Shown: one piece after another, positions 11,161-22,452 of the stretch | Layout: each line of letters begins with the position of its first letter | Numbering within the stretch: the stretch's first letter is position 1 | DNA from: Malaya genurostris | Taxonomy: Eukaryota > Arthropoda > Insecta > Diptera > Culicidae | DNA: 64,000 nucleotides | Assembly (NCBI RefSeq): GCF_030247185.1 | Contig: NC_080570.1 | Span: 128,704,650-128,768,649 of the forward strand | Direction of reading: 5' to 3' | Program-made: the position numbers and the translations under genes | Notes under the pieces: generated by a model | Seen by the model: only the letters and a program-made list of their open reading frames with translations | Database searches by the model: none | Told to the model about the DNA's origin: nothing

Positions 11161-12070
11161 ATCGCTCCGAAACCGGGTTGTTTTTGAGCAGAAGGCATGT
11201 ACGCTATTTTGGTCGAATTTAGTATCCTGCCGTTAGTTCGATCGATCTTTTTAGGTCGGGTCTCGAGCGAACGACAACTGACTTGTAGGAGACGTTGAGT
11301 TTAACTATTGCAGGTACTTCCGAAACCGGAATCCGGGAACCGGTATAATCGAAGTTGGTTCGATAAAAGTGACTGGGATCCATTTTCGAATCTATGGCTA
11401 CAATCTCCGGTCGTTAATCGAAAACCGGGAACAAGGAAAGCCAACTTAATGTTTGGCCGTTTACTGACAATGACTACCGATTGGAACAGTTTTGAGGCAA
11501 GTTTAAAAATTATTTTACGTTTTATTTCCGGTGCTTCCGGAATCGGCAACCGAGGACCAGCATAGCCGGAATCGGTTTGTTTGGTTGTGTATTGATAATG
11601 GCTACCGATTGAAATAGTTTCGAGGCCAGTTTAGATTTTTTTTACGTGTTTTGTTTAGTCGGATCCGGATGAAATTTGGAAGTTTTGTGTGGAACCATGA
11701 GACCTTCCATTTGAGTTTTACTAAGTTTGTTGAAATCACGCCATCTCTGAGAAAAGTGAAAAAGTAATTTTGAATAAGAATTTTTTCACTGATCACCTTG
11801 TAATTCAGGAACTTTGTATAGGACAACGGTACTTTTAATTTGAACTGAATTTTTGAGACTCGGTTTAGCCGTCTCTAAGAAAAGTGCACTTATTTTCATT
11901 ATTTTTGCTTATATTACCCTGTAGTTCCGGAACCGGTAGTCGGATTCTAATAAAATTGAGGAACTTTGTATGGGACGATTGTATCTTTCCTTTAAATCTA
12001 AGTTCATGGAAATCGGTTTCAGCCATTTCCGAGAAAAGTGAGTGCAAAAAAATGTTACATACATACATAA
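11160..12070 (-). repeat. Dispersed repeat, copy B (inverted)
   Basis: The same paragraphs as copy A in the opposite orientation: GTTCCGGAACCGG, TTGTATGGGACGAT, ATCTCTGAGAAAAGTG and similar blocks recur three to four times. No coding sequence is seen. The small frames in this stretch follow the repeat period. Confidence 0.65.
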
Positions 12071-12289
12071 ACACACACGAAAGGACCGAAATCAGCATTT
12101 TGGCGAACAAATTAGTTGATTTTCTGATTTTAGTTAGTTATTTTATTAGACAACTAAAAAAATCTTTCTTTTGCTAGTTTAGATTTTTTAATTCTAGTTC
12201 CCTTAATAATAATAAAATATTTGTAGAAATGGCTATTCTTTTAGTTGAATTAGAGAAATAAAACGTTGTTTTCATAAATGGTTGAATTG

Positions 12290-12990
12290 GTTTCTGCAAT
12301 TTACAGCTATATGGCGCTCTGTCACCGAAAAAACGTTAACACCGTAATGACTACTAGCCACTAGATGGCACACTACTACCGAAAAAAAATTCAGTCGCGA
12401 TAGTGTTTGCTATATTGGCAGGTATAAATACGATGTTGTATTGGAGAAAAAGACATAAGCGAAACATAAACTTCTTTTTGAAAATATTTCTTTTAAATCG
12501 CTGCTTTCTTCATTCGACTTCGCGAAATCGATTCTCTCACTGAAAACTTTGAGCACTCGGAAAACAAAAACCGAATACCGGACGGCGTAGCCCGGAAGGT
12601 TAGAAGATACAAAAAAAAACATCATTTGACATATACGCGTTCAACATTCTCTGGTGTCCGGACAGTAGGGACGTGTCCCGGAGGTTTTATTTTGTTCACA
12701 GAACCTGTTTTTATTAAGTTTTTTCACCCACAGCTTCACTCGAAGGCTTCTGTCTGGCTTGAATTTAAAATGTTTTTTTTAAACTTACGAATAGTTGTCA
12801 CGTACAACTGATTCTTATATAACGAGTTATGAATAAAAACGCGGTGAGCGACATTCCAGTGTTCCATGATGGAAAATTACTAGACGAAAATAAACTTTCC
12901 TTCTTCCGTGTTCGGTTTCTCCCTCCCTCTTTTGGTTCTAGTGTAACCGGAGAATAAAATGTGTCGGGTTCCTTTGCACAACCCTGTATA
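12290..12990 (+). other. LTR-like or promoter-containing stretch, unassigned
   Basis: A good TATA box, TATAAATA, lies at 12423-12430. AATAAA-type signals occur near 12831 and 12952. The spacing would fit a degraded LTR, but I see no matching second LTR, no flanking retrotransposon protein and no initiator at the expected distance. The small frames show no family. Confidence 0.25.
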
Positions 12991-13729
12991 TCAAAAATAC
13001 AGGTTTCAGTTCATTGAAAGTGCCATATCACGAAAAGACAAATTAATATATTTATCTTTTATTGAAGATATTACGCACAGAACAAATCAACAACAGATCA
13101 TGGCTTTTGGTTTCGGATTATAGAGGACATAACCCAGTAGTAATTTGACATCCGGTTTCTCATAGATAATTTATAATGAAATGGGTTCGAAGCATACAGC
13201 CGTAACAAATAAACCCAGTGCAAAATAAATCGCGAGATCAAATAACTTTCTATCCATCAAACTTTGGAATGGGGCCCAATTGCAGTTTTCGATAAAAAAA
13301 AATCTGCACAATGTCAAATTTGAACTGAATGTTAAAATAATTCGCGAAATAGGCCTTAAGAAATTCGATTTTTACATATAATAACATAAAATGTTTTTAA
13401 GACAATAGACGACAAAAAAAAATTCTTAGTGATGCGGTATTTGAAGAGAATTTGCGAAGTTATTCCTTTTTATATGGTTCAGTGTAGATTGTAATTTAGA
13501 AAACTTATTCTCGACAGTTGGATAACCACAGTTTAAACATACGAGAACTGAATATTTTGTTCTCTCCTAGTAATAGCTCACTTTCAATAGTTGATACTAT
13601 TTTTTTATTTAATATATTAAGAGTGGCAACGCGGTCTAAAAAATTGTGTGGTTACAAATAGAATTTACTCTTTATTTACACTACAATAAAATGCGTTCTG
13701 TTCTTCTTTGATCGGAAAGGGTGGTAGTT

Positions 13730-13960
13730 AGATGGCACTAATCCACAATAATTGAAACAGTGTTTTACCGGAGTCGCCAACATGAGCCCGAACGTTGTCG
13801 TGGAGAAAAATTACGGACTCGTATACTCGATCGTTTGTCTTTCTACACCCGCTTTGATCGAAAGAATTAGCAGAACTCAATACAATAATCCTTTGATTGT
13901 TTGACCGCTACTTTCGGTGAAGCACTTTTTACATCGCCCCGAATGTCGATTTTTTCAAGA
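13730..13960 (-). pseudogene. Degraded mariner transposase fragment
   Basis: On the minus strand 13770-13814 encodes VIFLHDNVRAHVGDS, the second catalytic block of mariner transposases (LHDNARPH-type). Upstream codons are broken by stops and shifts. No terminal repeats were located. It is distinct from the irritans copies, which have FHQDNAPCHK at this position. Confidence 0.6.
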
Positions 13961-14344
13961 AAAAAATAATATTAGATTTTGACGTTGACATTTGACATTA
14001 ACCATTTTTTTTCACGATTCCGAAAATCTTAAAATCCCAGAGACGGTATTTAAAAACAAAAACAAAAAAAAATACGTTTCATAAATTTTTGAGAAATCTG
14101 GCGCAAAAAAATTGTTTTCTTAGTTTTGCGACCATATATAAAAAAAACTTAGGTATAGTAAATTTATTTTTCTTCACAAGTGATAGCGAGATTTCTGATA
14201 ACACCGGTCAGTGTGCTTCAGCTTCGACCCATACGGCATCTAAGTTTCAACCATTTAGGTTTATCTCAACGCGTTCGGACAACAGATTTCTTGAAATAAG
14301 CCGTTTTTGTGTCAGACCAATGTGCTAGGGCATATAATACGTTT

Positions 14345-14553
14345 TTAATATGTTTTTTCGTGTTTGACACATTAGTGCATAGTAGTTCAAATTGAACTGT
14401 CGAGTTTTGCATTCGATTCAAAGAAAAAAGTCTTCTGCAAATGGCAGAAACTTTACCTCTGCTTAGCGGTTCAAATTGAACTGCCGAATTTTGCATTAAG
14501 CAGTTCAATTTGAACTGCTATGCACTGATGAGTCAAAGACGAAACGTAAATAT
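14345..14553. mobile_element. Hairpin MITE built on TTCAAATTGAA palindromes
   Basis: The left arm TTTGACACATTAGTGCATAG and the right arm (inverted TTTGACTCATCAGTGCATAG) extend inward through CAGTTCAAATTGAACTG, which also occurs a third time near 14467. Limits are approximate and no target duplication was found. It is non-coding. Confidence 0.55.
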
Positions 14554-14674
14554 ATCCAATTCCTGATCTCTAAAAATTTCAATCATGTCTTCCATATACC
14601 ACCTACTGCTGCCAAATAGATCTAAACAATTGAAGTGTGAATCAAGATACAAACTAATTGAATAAAATTGCGAC

Positions 14675-14934
14675 CAGTGGTGACTCGTCCTCATGTGCAC
14701 CTCGTGCACTGCACATCCAGTCAAATTGATGGAACAGAGTGTTAAAAAATGTCGGGACTTTTTTTTGCGGATTGATTTTTGGTTCTAACACAAACATAAC
14801 CTGGCATCCTTGGCTGTCTCAGTTGCAACTTCGAAGCAGTTTCATTTAGTTTACAATTACAAGGAACTGTTACATCTGATATCATATCATATTATCAGTG
14901 CACAACCTGTAAATTTCGTCACGAGACGCCACTG
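14675..14934. mobile_element. hAT-like MITE with perfect 8-bp duplication
   Basis: The element starts CAGTGGTGACTCGT and ends ACGAGACGCCACTG. The 8-bp sequence ATTGCGAC is perfectly repeated at 14667-14674 and 14935-14942. The interior includes CCTCGTGCACTGCACA. A longer family member is at 41487-42155. It is non-coding. Confidence 0.9.
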
Positions 14935-15201
14935 ATTGCGACAAAAACATGTTTTATTGAATCGATCTACTATTAATATATTCCACAAATGATCTGTATT
15001 TGACCCATTACATATCGAAACTGTTTAAATTTTAGGCTAATAACATAGATTTTGAGCCAAAAGGAACCCATCGACTAGATTTTGAATCAGCATTCGAAAA
15101 AAAATTAGAATATTGGTTTCTAGAATTGTCCCTTTTTTTGGGGGATGACTCTAATAGGGCAGTCATCAATCTGTAATTATCGGAATTATATGCAGTCTAC
15201 A

Positions 15202-15790
15202 TCAGTGTTGGTGATTGCCGAAAATTTGACAGAAGCTGCTCGATATTCATCAATATTGTATACAACATTTTCAATCCGATAGAAGATGCTATAAGAACTC
15301 GAGTCTCTCAATGCATGAACCACGAGAGAATTTTTCAACATTTCTTCGCTTCACTTAATACTCTGAGTATTTTACGGCCCTTAAAAAAATGATTCTCATA
15401 CTAGGTTGCATAATTTCAAAACCATTATGTGGAGCATTCACATACATTTTCATAGACACAACTTATACAAAGGTTATATGCACATAGTTAGAATAAGCGA
15501 CAATAGTAAAATGATTCAATCGCAATTATCCACTGCTCATACAGAATCGGATCGCGAAACGGGAATAAGCGACCGTCTGAAGCAATCAGAGAGAATCCCT
15601 ACAGCAGCGAGCTAACCTTTGTTTCTCAGAAAGGTCATCGAGAGAAATTCGCTCTCGCACTGGTGTATATTCTATGTTAAATGAACCATGCCGATTTTTT
15701 GTTGCTGCGATGATATCCGTCTCTCTTTGGTGGCACTGATTGAATCGTGTGAAGAGTTGCTAGTAAGCGTTCTTTGATACGATAAATGCT
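15202..15790. repeat. Unnamed dispersed repeat with a conserved mini-frame, copy 1
   Basis: It begins TCAGTGTTGGTGATTGCC and ends near TTCTTTGATACGATAAA. A second full copy is at 47620-49757, and a ~290-bp part is in each of the three tandem units at 25556, 27079 and 28587. The minus strand reads CHQRETDII, then TPVRERISLDDLSE and ARCCRDSL with a stop, as in the tandem copies. This copy holds the empty site (ATGCACATAGTTAG, 15480-15493) of mariner copy 2. Confidence 0.7.
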
Positions 15791-16139
15791 ATACTTGGTA
15801 TACATACATACAGTTGGAGCAAAAGTTATATTTGTCAGAACGAAAATTCATGCCTTGAGGCTCAACACGATGTTTACAAGTCGTCAAGCGGTAATACCGT
15901 GCTACAGCTAGTTTTGAAACCTCTGCTTAGCGCAACTCATATGGAAAAATGTCAGAGCTGTGGGCGCAAGGGATACGATTTTCTGGAATGCAACCATTTT
16001 AAGACGTGGCGCAGTGGTTCGAATCAATAAAAACGCGAACATTAATCAGTAGCTGACAAACCGTTCTTTTAATGCATATAGTTGCTTTTAAGAAAATACT
16101 TACAAATATATACCGCGTAATTTGATTCTATCCCTAATT

Positions 16140-16900
16140 GTTCATGGCCTACTTTGACAAAAAATATAACCATAACTTTTTTTTCTGAAGAGATAGATTT
16201 TTTTTCTTCTACAAAGCTTTAGAACTATTGAAAATAATTTACTTTGTCAAATATACCAAAAGTTTAGGTCACACCGTTTCGGATATACAAAGCGTTTTTA
16301 TGGCAACCCCCTTAAAATCAGTTTTTTATTTATAACTTTTTTCGAGTTATTTTTTTATGCATACTTTCTTTGAAATAATTGAAGAAAATAAAAAATCCCA
16401 TATTTTTGTTGAAGGTAGTGCATAGGTTTGTTGTTTCCTGGCAAAGTTATACAACATTTTACCTTTTTTTACCTATCATAAAACCTTACACCGAAGCGAA
16501 ATATGCAACTTTATGCAGCTGATTTTTACAAAATTTATAGGAAAAGATGTGCCCAATACTATAAAAAAAATCTAAGCGGAACTCGATGGAACTTTTGTTT
16601 TTAGGCCTTTTCAAAGTTAGTTTTAGTTATTGAATTATGACAACCTCCTTAAAACTAGTTTTCTAATCATAACTTGTTTCAAGTTTTTTTTAATTCTTAC
16701 TTTGTTTGGAATAGTTGTAGAAAATATAAAACCCCATAATTTTGTAGAAGGTAATGCCTAGGTTTATTCTTTTCTGGAAAAGTTAAACATCATTTTACCT
16801 ATTTTTACCTAGGAAGCCTTGTACTGAAGCGAAATATGCAACTTAATGCAGCAAACTTTTACAATACTTATAGGAAAATATATTCCTAATCTAATTTATT
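16140..16900. repeat. Two diverged direct repeat units of about 310 bp
   Basis: Units near 16320-16560 and 16650-16890 share the order: AT-rich TATAACTT, GTAGAAGGTAATGCATAGGTTT-like text, a TTTTACC stretch, and GCGAAATATGCAACTT. The stretch 16560-16630 (AATCTAAGCGGAACTCGATG) recurs inverted at 19310-19370, so this may be part of a larger element interrupted by later insertions. It is non-coding. Confidence 0.55.
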
Positions 16901-17026
16901 TTCCAATGAGAATATTCTGAGTACTATTGATTCATTTTCACTATGGCCATGCTGAAATCATGAATGGTTAAGAAGTGTAGGGCGTCACGCGTCTGCTATT
17001 TCTGTAACTCACTTTTGCAGTGAGCG

Positions 17027-18224
17027 TAGAGATGGCAACTGGATCCTGAGCTATTCCAGTGAATCGAATCTTTAAAGTGAGCTGATAGCTCACAGCTCTT
17101 TTTAAAAGAACCGCAGCTCACCAGTTCACCGCACTGGTAAACAGGGATACCAGGTTCAGTGATAAATCTGTGTATCGCAGATTTTCAACCTTTTGCACAG
17201 ATTTAAAAAATGGGACAGATTTTCACAGATTTCTGAAAATGGTCACAGATTTACACAAATTCTGAAATCGATCACAGATTTTAAGATTTTTAGTGAGACC
17301 TTTTTTTTTTTGGTTACCAAAATTATTCCGATCAACTATTATGAAAATGGGGAAACGTGCACAGATTTTTCACAGACAAGTTTTTGGCTTGATCACAGAT
17401 TTTTGAAAAAATGACCTGGCATCCCTGCTGGTAAGGTGGAAACAAGCTACGAGCTGAACGGATATTCGGCTCTTGAAGAGAGAGTTATTAGGTTTTTTAT
17501 CGTGACGACACAAATGAACAAGTATTCATCCTTGACAGTTCAGTGGTACTGTTTACAAACAAGCTTAAACAAAAATCGAAGAGCACATCTAAAACAATCA
17601 TCTTTACACTTTGCAACTAGTCTTTTTTATTTAATAAATATCAAAAACGAAACGTATTCAATCGTGAACAAATGTTTTAAAACTTTATTTAGGTGATACG
17701 GACCGTAAATGGTCTGATCCAATTTGTCAATAAACAAACAAAAGAAATTTCAACAGTACTGCTGGACTGTCAAAAAGTGTTCATCCGATTGAGGTTAGCA
17801 GTGACGGTAAAAAACCTAATAAATGAGAAGAAATGTGTGCATGAGCTCGCGTCAGTTCTTCAAAATGTGCATCTATCTTTCTTTAACAGATTGAATGAGC
17901 CATTGTAAATAAGAAATCTTACCTCTCACTCAGTAGGCTAAGGTACATTCAGGGATGCCACTTTTGCAGATATTCTCAAATGTGACATAATAATAATTCG
18001 CAGACCAGTTAGTTCGCAGAGCATTGTTCTTTGTGTATCAATGATTTCGATCATGCATATGAAAGAAAAACGGAGTAAGAAAAACGGCGCAAAAAAAAGA
18101 CGCTCAAAACAAACCTTCAGTTCAATCTAAATGAGTTGATGAGCTGATACATTGAATCGATTCCCTTTAGTGAGCTGATCGGTTCGGAGCTGCTCACCGG
18201 TATGAGCTGTTTCGCACATCTCTA
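17027..18224. mobile_element. hAT-type non-autonomous element, 8-bp duplication AGTGAGCG
   Basis: The termini are TAGAGATGGCAAC at the left and CGCACATCTCTA at the right, with subterminal GAGCTGATAGCTC-type repeats. AGTGAGCG is perfectly duplicated at 17019-17026 and 18225-18232. There is no transposase; short open frames inside have no recognisable domains. It contains a younger hAT MITE at 17142-17427. Confidence 0.9.
17142..17427. mobile_element. hAT-like MITE with CAGGGATRCCAGG ends, copy 1
   Basis: The left end CAGGGATACCAGGTTC and the right end GACCTGGCATCCCTG are inverted. The duplication is CTGGTAAA (17134-17141) against CTGGTAAG (17428-17435), 7 of 8. The interior is a series of ACAGATTTT and CACAGATTT motifs. 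A second copy is at 42798-43177. Confidence 0.85.
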
Positions 18225-18361
18225 AGTGAGCGTTGCACGATCAACATATCGTCTTAAAAAACGTGTTGCTTTGCAATAACTCAATTTAAAGGTTTGTTTG
18301 GAAAATATTTTTCCATTTTTTTAATGTGTTGAACTTTTGATAATATTTCGGATTTTCAATA

Positions 18362-19302
18362 CAGGGTCCGGCACTCGAAGTGTAACCAATTAAAAAGACC
18401 ATAAATTCAGTTTGGAAAATTACTTTTACTTAATTCAAAGTACAAAATGTGTAAAAATAATACAAAATTCAGAATCAATTCACTTTTGCTCGATATGACC
18501 ACCTTTTGCCTTGACTTGATGACTTGAGAGAGCGAAGCAGTTGCTTCGTTTAGCCGAAAGCGGTCAATTTCCGAACATTGTATTTTCTGACGAAAAAATT
18601 TTTCCAATTGAGCAATTCGTAAACTCTCAAAACGATAGGGTTTACTTGACTGACCGTTCATACGAGAATTTGAGTCATCGATTGGCCACCAGGAGGCAGC
18701 ACCCGCAATAGATAATGGTTTGGGCCGCTGTAACCGCAGATGGGCGCTCTCCAATCGTTTTCATCGAGCCTGGCGTCAAGGTAAATGCGACATATTATCG
18801 GGAAAGTATTCTGGAGGTTGCTTTGAAGCCGTGGGCAGACAAACATTTCGGTGGCAGACCATGGACGTTTCAGCAGGACTCGGCACCGTCTCACAAAGCT
18901 CGAGTGAACCAAGAATGGCTGAAAAACAACGTTCCGAACTTCATCACGTCCACACAATGGCTCTCGAATTCACCAGATGCGAATCCAATGAATTATTCTC
19001 TTTGGGCCATTTTGGAGAGCAAAGTCCGAACTGAAAGATACACCAGTCTCGAGGCGCTGAAAAAAGTTATTGTCCGCGAGTGGGCCAAAATACCTGCAAG
19101 TCACATTCGGCCAAACGAAGCAACTCCTTCGCTCTCTCAAGTCATCAAGTCAAGGCAAAAGGTGGTCATATCGAGCAAAAGTGAATTGATTCTAAATTTT
19201 GTATTATTTTTACACATTTTGTACTTTGAATTAAGTAAAAGTAATTTTCCAAACTGAATTTATGGCCTTTTTAATTGGTTACACTTCGAGTGCCGGACCC
19301 TG
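18362..19302 (+). mobile_element. Fold-back DD37D mariner with ~197-bp inverted ends
   Basis: The element begins CAGGGTCCGGCACTCGAAG and ends with the inverse. TA flanks it at 18360-18361 and 19303-19304. The inverted arms are about 197 bp, far longer than the 25 bp seen in the related intact element at 29815. The left arm is an inverted copy of the transposase 3' end: the helix-turn-helix half of the gene is gone and the arm joins the coding frame directly at CGTTTAGCCGAA. Confidence 0.85.
18559..19184 (+). pseudogene. Truncated DD37D transposase, catalytic half only
   Basis: The frame opens inside the gene with SGQFPNIVFSDEKIFP, continues NDRVYLTDRS, meets an in-frame TAG at 18709, then reads MVWAAVTADGRSP, PWTFQQDSAPSH and SPDANPMNYSLW. 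It corresponds to about residues 137 onward of the intact protein at 29933-30967. The third catalytic Asp (NPLDY in the intact copy) is Asn here. Near the end the proper C-terminus, KAKGGHIEQK, is in another frame. It has no DNA-binding domain and is dead. Confidence 0.85.
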
Positions 19303-19836
19303 TATTTAAAACTAATTTTGAAAAAGCCTAAAAATTTGCATCGAGTTCCACTTAGATTTTTTCTAATATTGTTAATTGTCAAAAAGTAAACAAAACAAAA
19401 ATTACAACAATTTGCTTAAGTTGCGCGTGCAAGCATGAGCATGTTTATACGTGTTTATGCGCACTTCGTAGAAGATACTTAGGTAATAGAGGTAGATTCT
19501 AAGTAGATAAATTTAAAAAACTGTTTTTACAATAAAACGAATATATCTCAAAAAATAAATTTTTTACATTATTTATATCTTTAGCAAAAATACTTCAAAT
19601 GTTTTTTTCTTCAAAATGAGATAGAAAACAAAAACTTTTTTGTGAAAAAAAAATTATTGTTATTCGAAATTGGTACTACTTCCTTAACAAAAATTAAGGT
19701 GCCACTTTCAAAAGAAGCGTAATATAATCTTGTAAAACTTCTTCAAAGACACGTTAGGTCTTAAAAATCAGAGAAAGTCAGTACAGACTTTTGACCGTCT
19801 TTTTCCAGTTTTGGGCCACTGTGAGTGGGTACGAAC
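19303..19836. other. AT-rich flank, no gene
   Basis: Positions 19310-19370 are an inverted match to 16560-16630. The rest is A/T homopolymer-rich and has no open frame of interest. Confidence 0.4.
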
Positions 19837-22444
19837 TAGAGATGGTCGGGTATAGAAATTCTTATACCCGAACCCGACCCGTACCCGAGTGATCAGCAAA
19901 AAATTTACCCGTACCCGATCAAAAATTTAAAAAATTACCCGTACCCGATCCGTACCCGATCAATAATTTAAAAAAATTACCCGTACCCGACCCGTACCCG
20001 AAAAAAAATAAAAAATTTTACCCGTACCCGATTAAAAATTACCTGTACCCGTACCCGACCCGAATGAGTAGTAAAAATTTTACCAATATTCAGTATGGAA
20101 AAATAAAAGTGTTTTAGATATCGAGCCGTATCAGGCTCTAGTTGGTAAGTAAAATACATTAAAATGCTTGTTTACATTTAAAAATATAAATACACTGTGA
20201 AGCATGAAGACAGGGTCCGCCATGTAACTTTTTTTTAAACATGCAATAAATCACAAACGGTTCATTCGATTTCAAAATTTATTTTTTTCATATTAAAGTA
20301 CAATCCTTCCGGTTAATTGTGGAATATAATTTCATTCAAATGGCTGCCTCGGCTGGCCGTCACTCTCTGAGGATGCATGAAAATGCGCCTCATCCGAGAA
20401 GATGATTTTTTTTGCACACATTCCGCAACATTACCATGATTTTGAAAGTAAAACTGCACTATTTTCACGCGGTCCTCAAGCGTATACACAACCACTTTCG
20501 TTCAGCGGAAGGATACAACTAAGTTTCTGTCAAATCAGAAGTGACATTTAGGTTACCAATGTTGAAATAACCGCTAGTTCAACAATAAATGTTAGATGGC
20601 GGAACCTGTAGATTTCCAATGTCTTTGGTACTTTATACTCATTTACAAATGTCAACAAAAGGGAGTAATATCTACTCAAATTTTTCGTAATACCCGTTGT
20701 ATTCAATTTTGGGTAGGTATGGTTTTTACGAAACAGTGTGATTTTTGATTCGATTCTTTAGAGCCACAAGTAAGCGTGCTCATTATCTTGACACACAAAT
20801 AAAAATTCACATTCAAATCACTTGAAAAATCACGTAAAATGGTTCCAAATGTCTAATTGAATATTATATCAAAGACAAATAATAAAGACATGTTTGTGCT
20901 TACAAATAATAAAAAAAATCTGGTCAGTTCCCGGTACCTTCTGAAATGACCGCACTCACCGCTTGGTGGAGCGCGAGATTAATTGCATTGTTATCATTTC
21001 GACCAAAGTGTGCCATGAAATCTCAATATATACAAATGAGCTAACGTATCGAAAGGGTTCTCACGGTTTGACATTTGCATTATGAATGCGATGATGGGAA
21101 CTCAGCAGTGCAACCAATTTATCACCATTGGTGCCAGTTTCACGGAGGACCGTAGATGTGCGCCAAAAAAAGATCGTGACTGTCATGTCTGGAAATTCGT
21201 TTGTGATTATACGTGACGAAAATGAATGTTATGCGAGCATCCCCTAAAATGAATATCATCAGTTCGTTTACGTGTATTGACCAAACATCAAACATGTACG
21301 TGTATTCCCGGTGTGAAAAAATCAATTTTGAAAATGGTGAACAGTGAGTCCTTCAAGTGTAAGTAGTTTGAACATTCGCAGGATTTTTTTTTTGGTTACA
21401 ATTTTTTACTACAAAGCAAAATGAATTATGATTTTGACTTAAATTTATCTGTCAACTGTGCCCGTTTTGAATGCCTCACAAACCCACACCCACTATGTTA
21501 ACGGTAGCTGGTGGTTTTTACAGCAATTGAACTTCTTTGCCACCTCCGGTGGAACCCTCAACGAGTAAACACGGTGAAAATTTGAGTATTTCGCGAGAAA
21601 AGATTTTCACCCGTACTTTTGCGACTCCACGTTGTCACGTATCGAGATTTTCACTTGTAGTTCAGTGAAAAGAAACGAAAATTAGCTGGCAATATAGCCC
21701 AACTTGCTGTGCCATCAATCGGAGTCATTTCAAGTGAGGTGACACCACCCAGAAGTGAAGAATAAGAAGAACTTCTATGCAGATTTTCTGAAATAAATGT
21801 TCATGTTTTTATGGTAAAAATCCTAATGATTTATATGAAAATTTTGAAAATCTCCAACCATTATTTAAAATAACAGTTTTCTGGTATCTGAACGTGATAT
21901 GAGTACTACACTACATTTTATATATAAATCAAAATTTTTTTACTGGATTGTGCATCAAACAGCTTTAAAATGGCAGTCCATTAAAACCTACGTGAAAAGT
22001 AGATTCCGACCGCAACATCTTAGAGCTAAGGCAGTGTGTCTTATTAAATATGTTATAAACAAAGTAGGGCGGGAAATATTCACATAACTTTTCACGTAAC
22101 TATGATTGATCGCTTTTTTTAATGAAGAAAAGAAATGTTTTTTTCTGGAAATGTCAAAACCCCTTGAATCAAATTGTTTATTTTTCGGAAGAACTGTTTT
22201 GCAATAAAAAAATCTCGTCAACGTGTAAACATATTTATGTGAAGTACAAATGATCGGGTAATCGATCAGAAAAAAAAATTTACCCGTACCCGACCCGTTC
22301 CCGAGTGAGCAGTAAAATTTTTTACCCGTACCCGACCCGTACCCGATCGAAAATAAAAATTTTTACCCGTACCCGACCAAAAACCCGTCGGGTACGGGTA
22401 CGGGTCGGGTTTCGGGTAAAATACCCGATACCCGACCATCTCTA
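19837..22444. mobile_element. 2.6 kb hAT-type element with CCCGTACCCGA-rich ends
   Basis: The termini are TAGAGATGGTCGGGTAT and ATACCCGACCATCTCTA. The 8-bp duplications GTACGAAC (19829-19836) and GTTCGAAC (22445-22452) match at 7 of 8. Both ends hold arrays of ACCCGTACCCGACCCG over 100-200 bp. The middle has no recognisable hAT transposase, only short open frames, so the element is non-autonomous as seen. A deleted DD41D transposon sits at 20210-20609. Confidence 0.85.
20210..20609 (-). mobile_element. MITE made from a deleted DD41D transposon
   Basis: Inverted ends ACAGGGTCCGCCATGTAAC and ACAGGTTCCGCCATCTAAC lie at 20210 and 20609. On the minus strand the N-terminal residues TLEDRVKIVQFYFQNHGNV are followed, after a deletion, by the first catalytic motif IIFSDEAHF in another frame, then by the C-terminal SRGSHLNEIIFHN. 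About 80% of the gene is missing. The flanking dinucleotides do not form a clean TA duplication. Confidence 0.8.
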
Positions 22445-22452
22445 GTTCGAAC

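Noticed and set aside
12410..12625. TATAAATA at 12423 as a gene promoter
   Set aside because: No initiator at about +30 and no credible gene; kept only as a low-confidence LTR-like stretch.
19860..22440. CCCGTACCCGA arrays as possible telomere-like or satellite DNA
   Set aside because: They lie symmetrically just inside inverted termini with an 8-bp target duplication, so they are subterminal repeats of a transposon.
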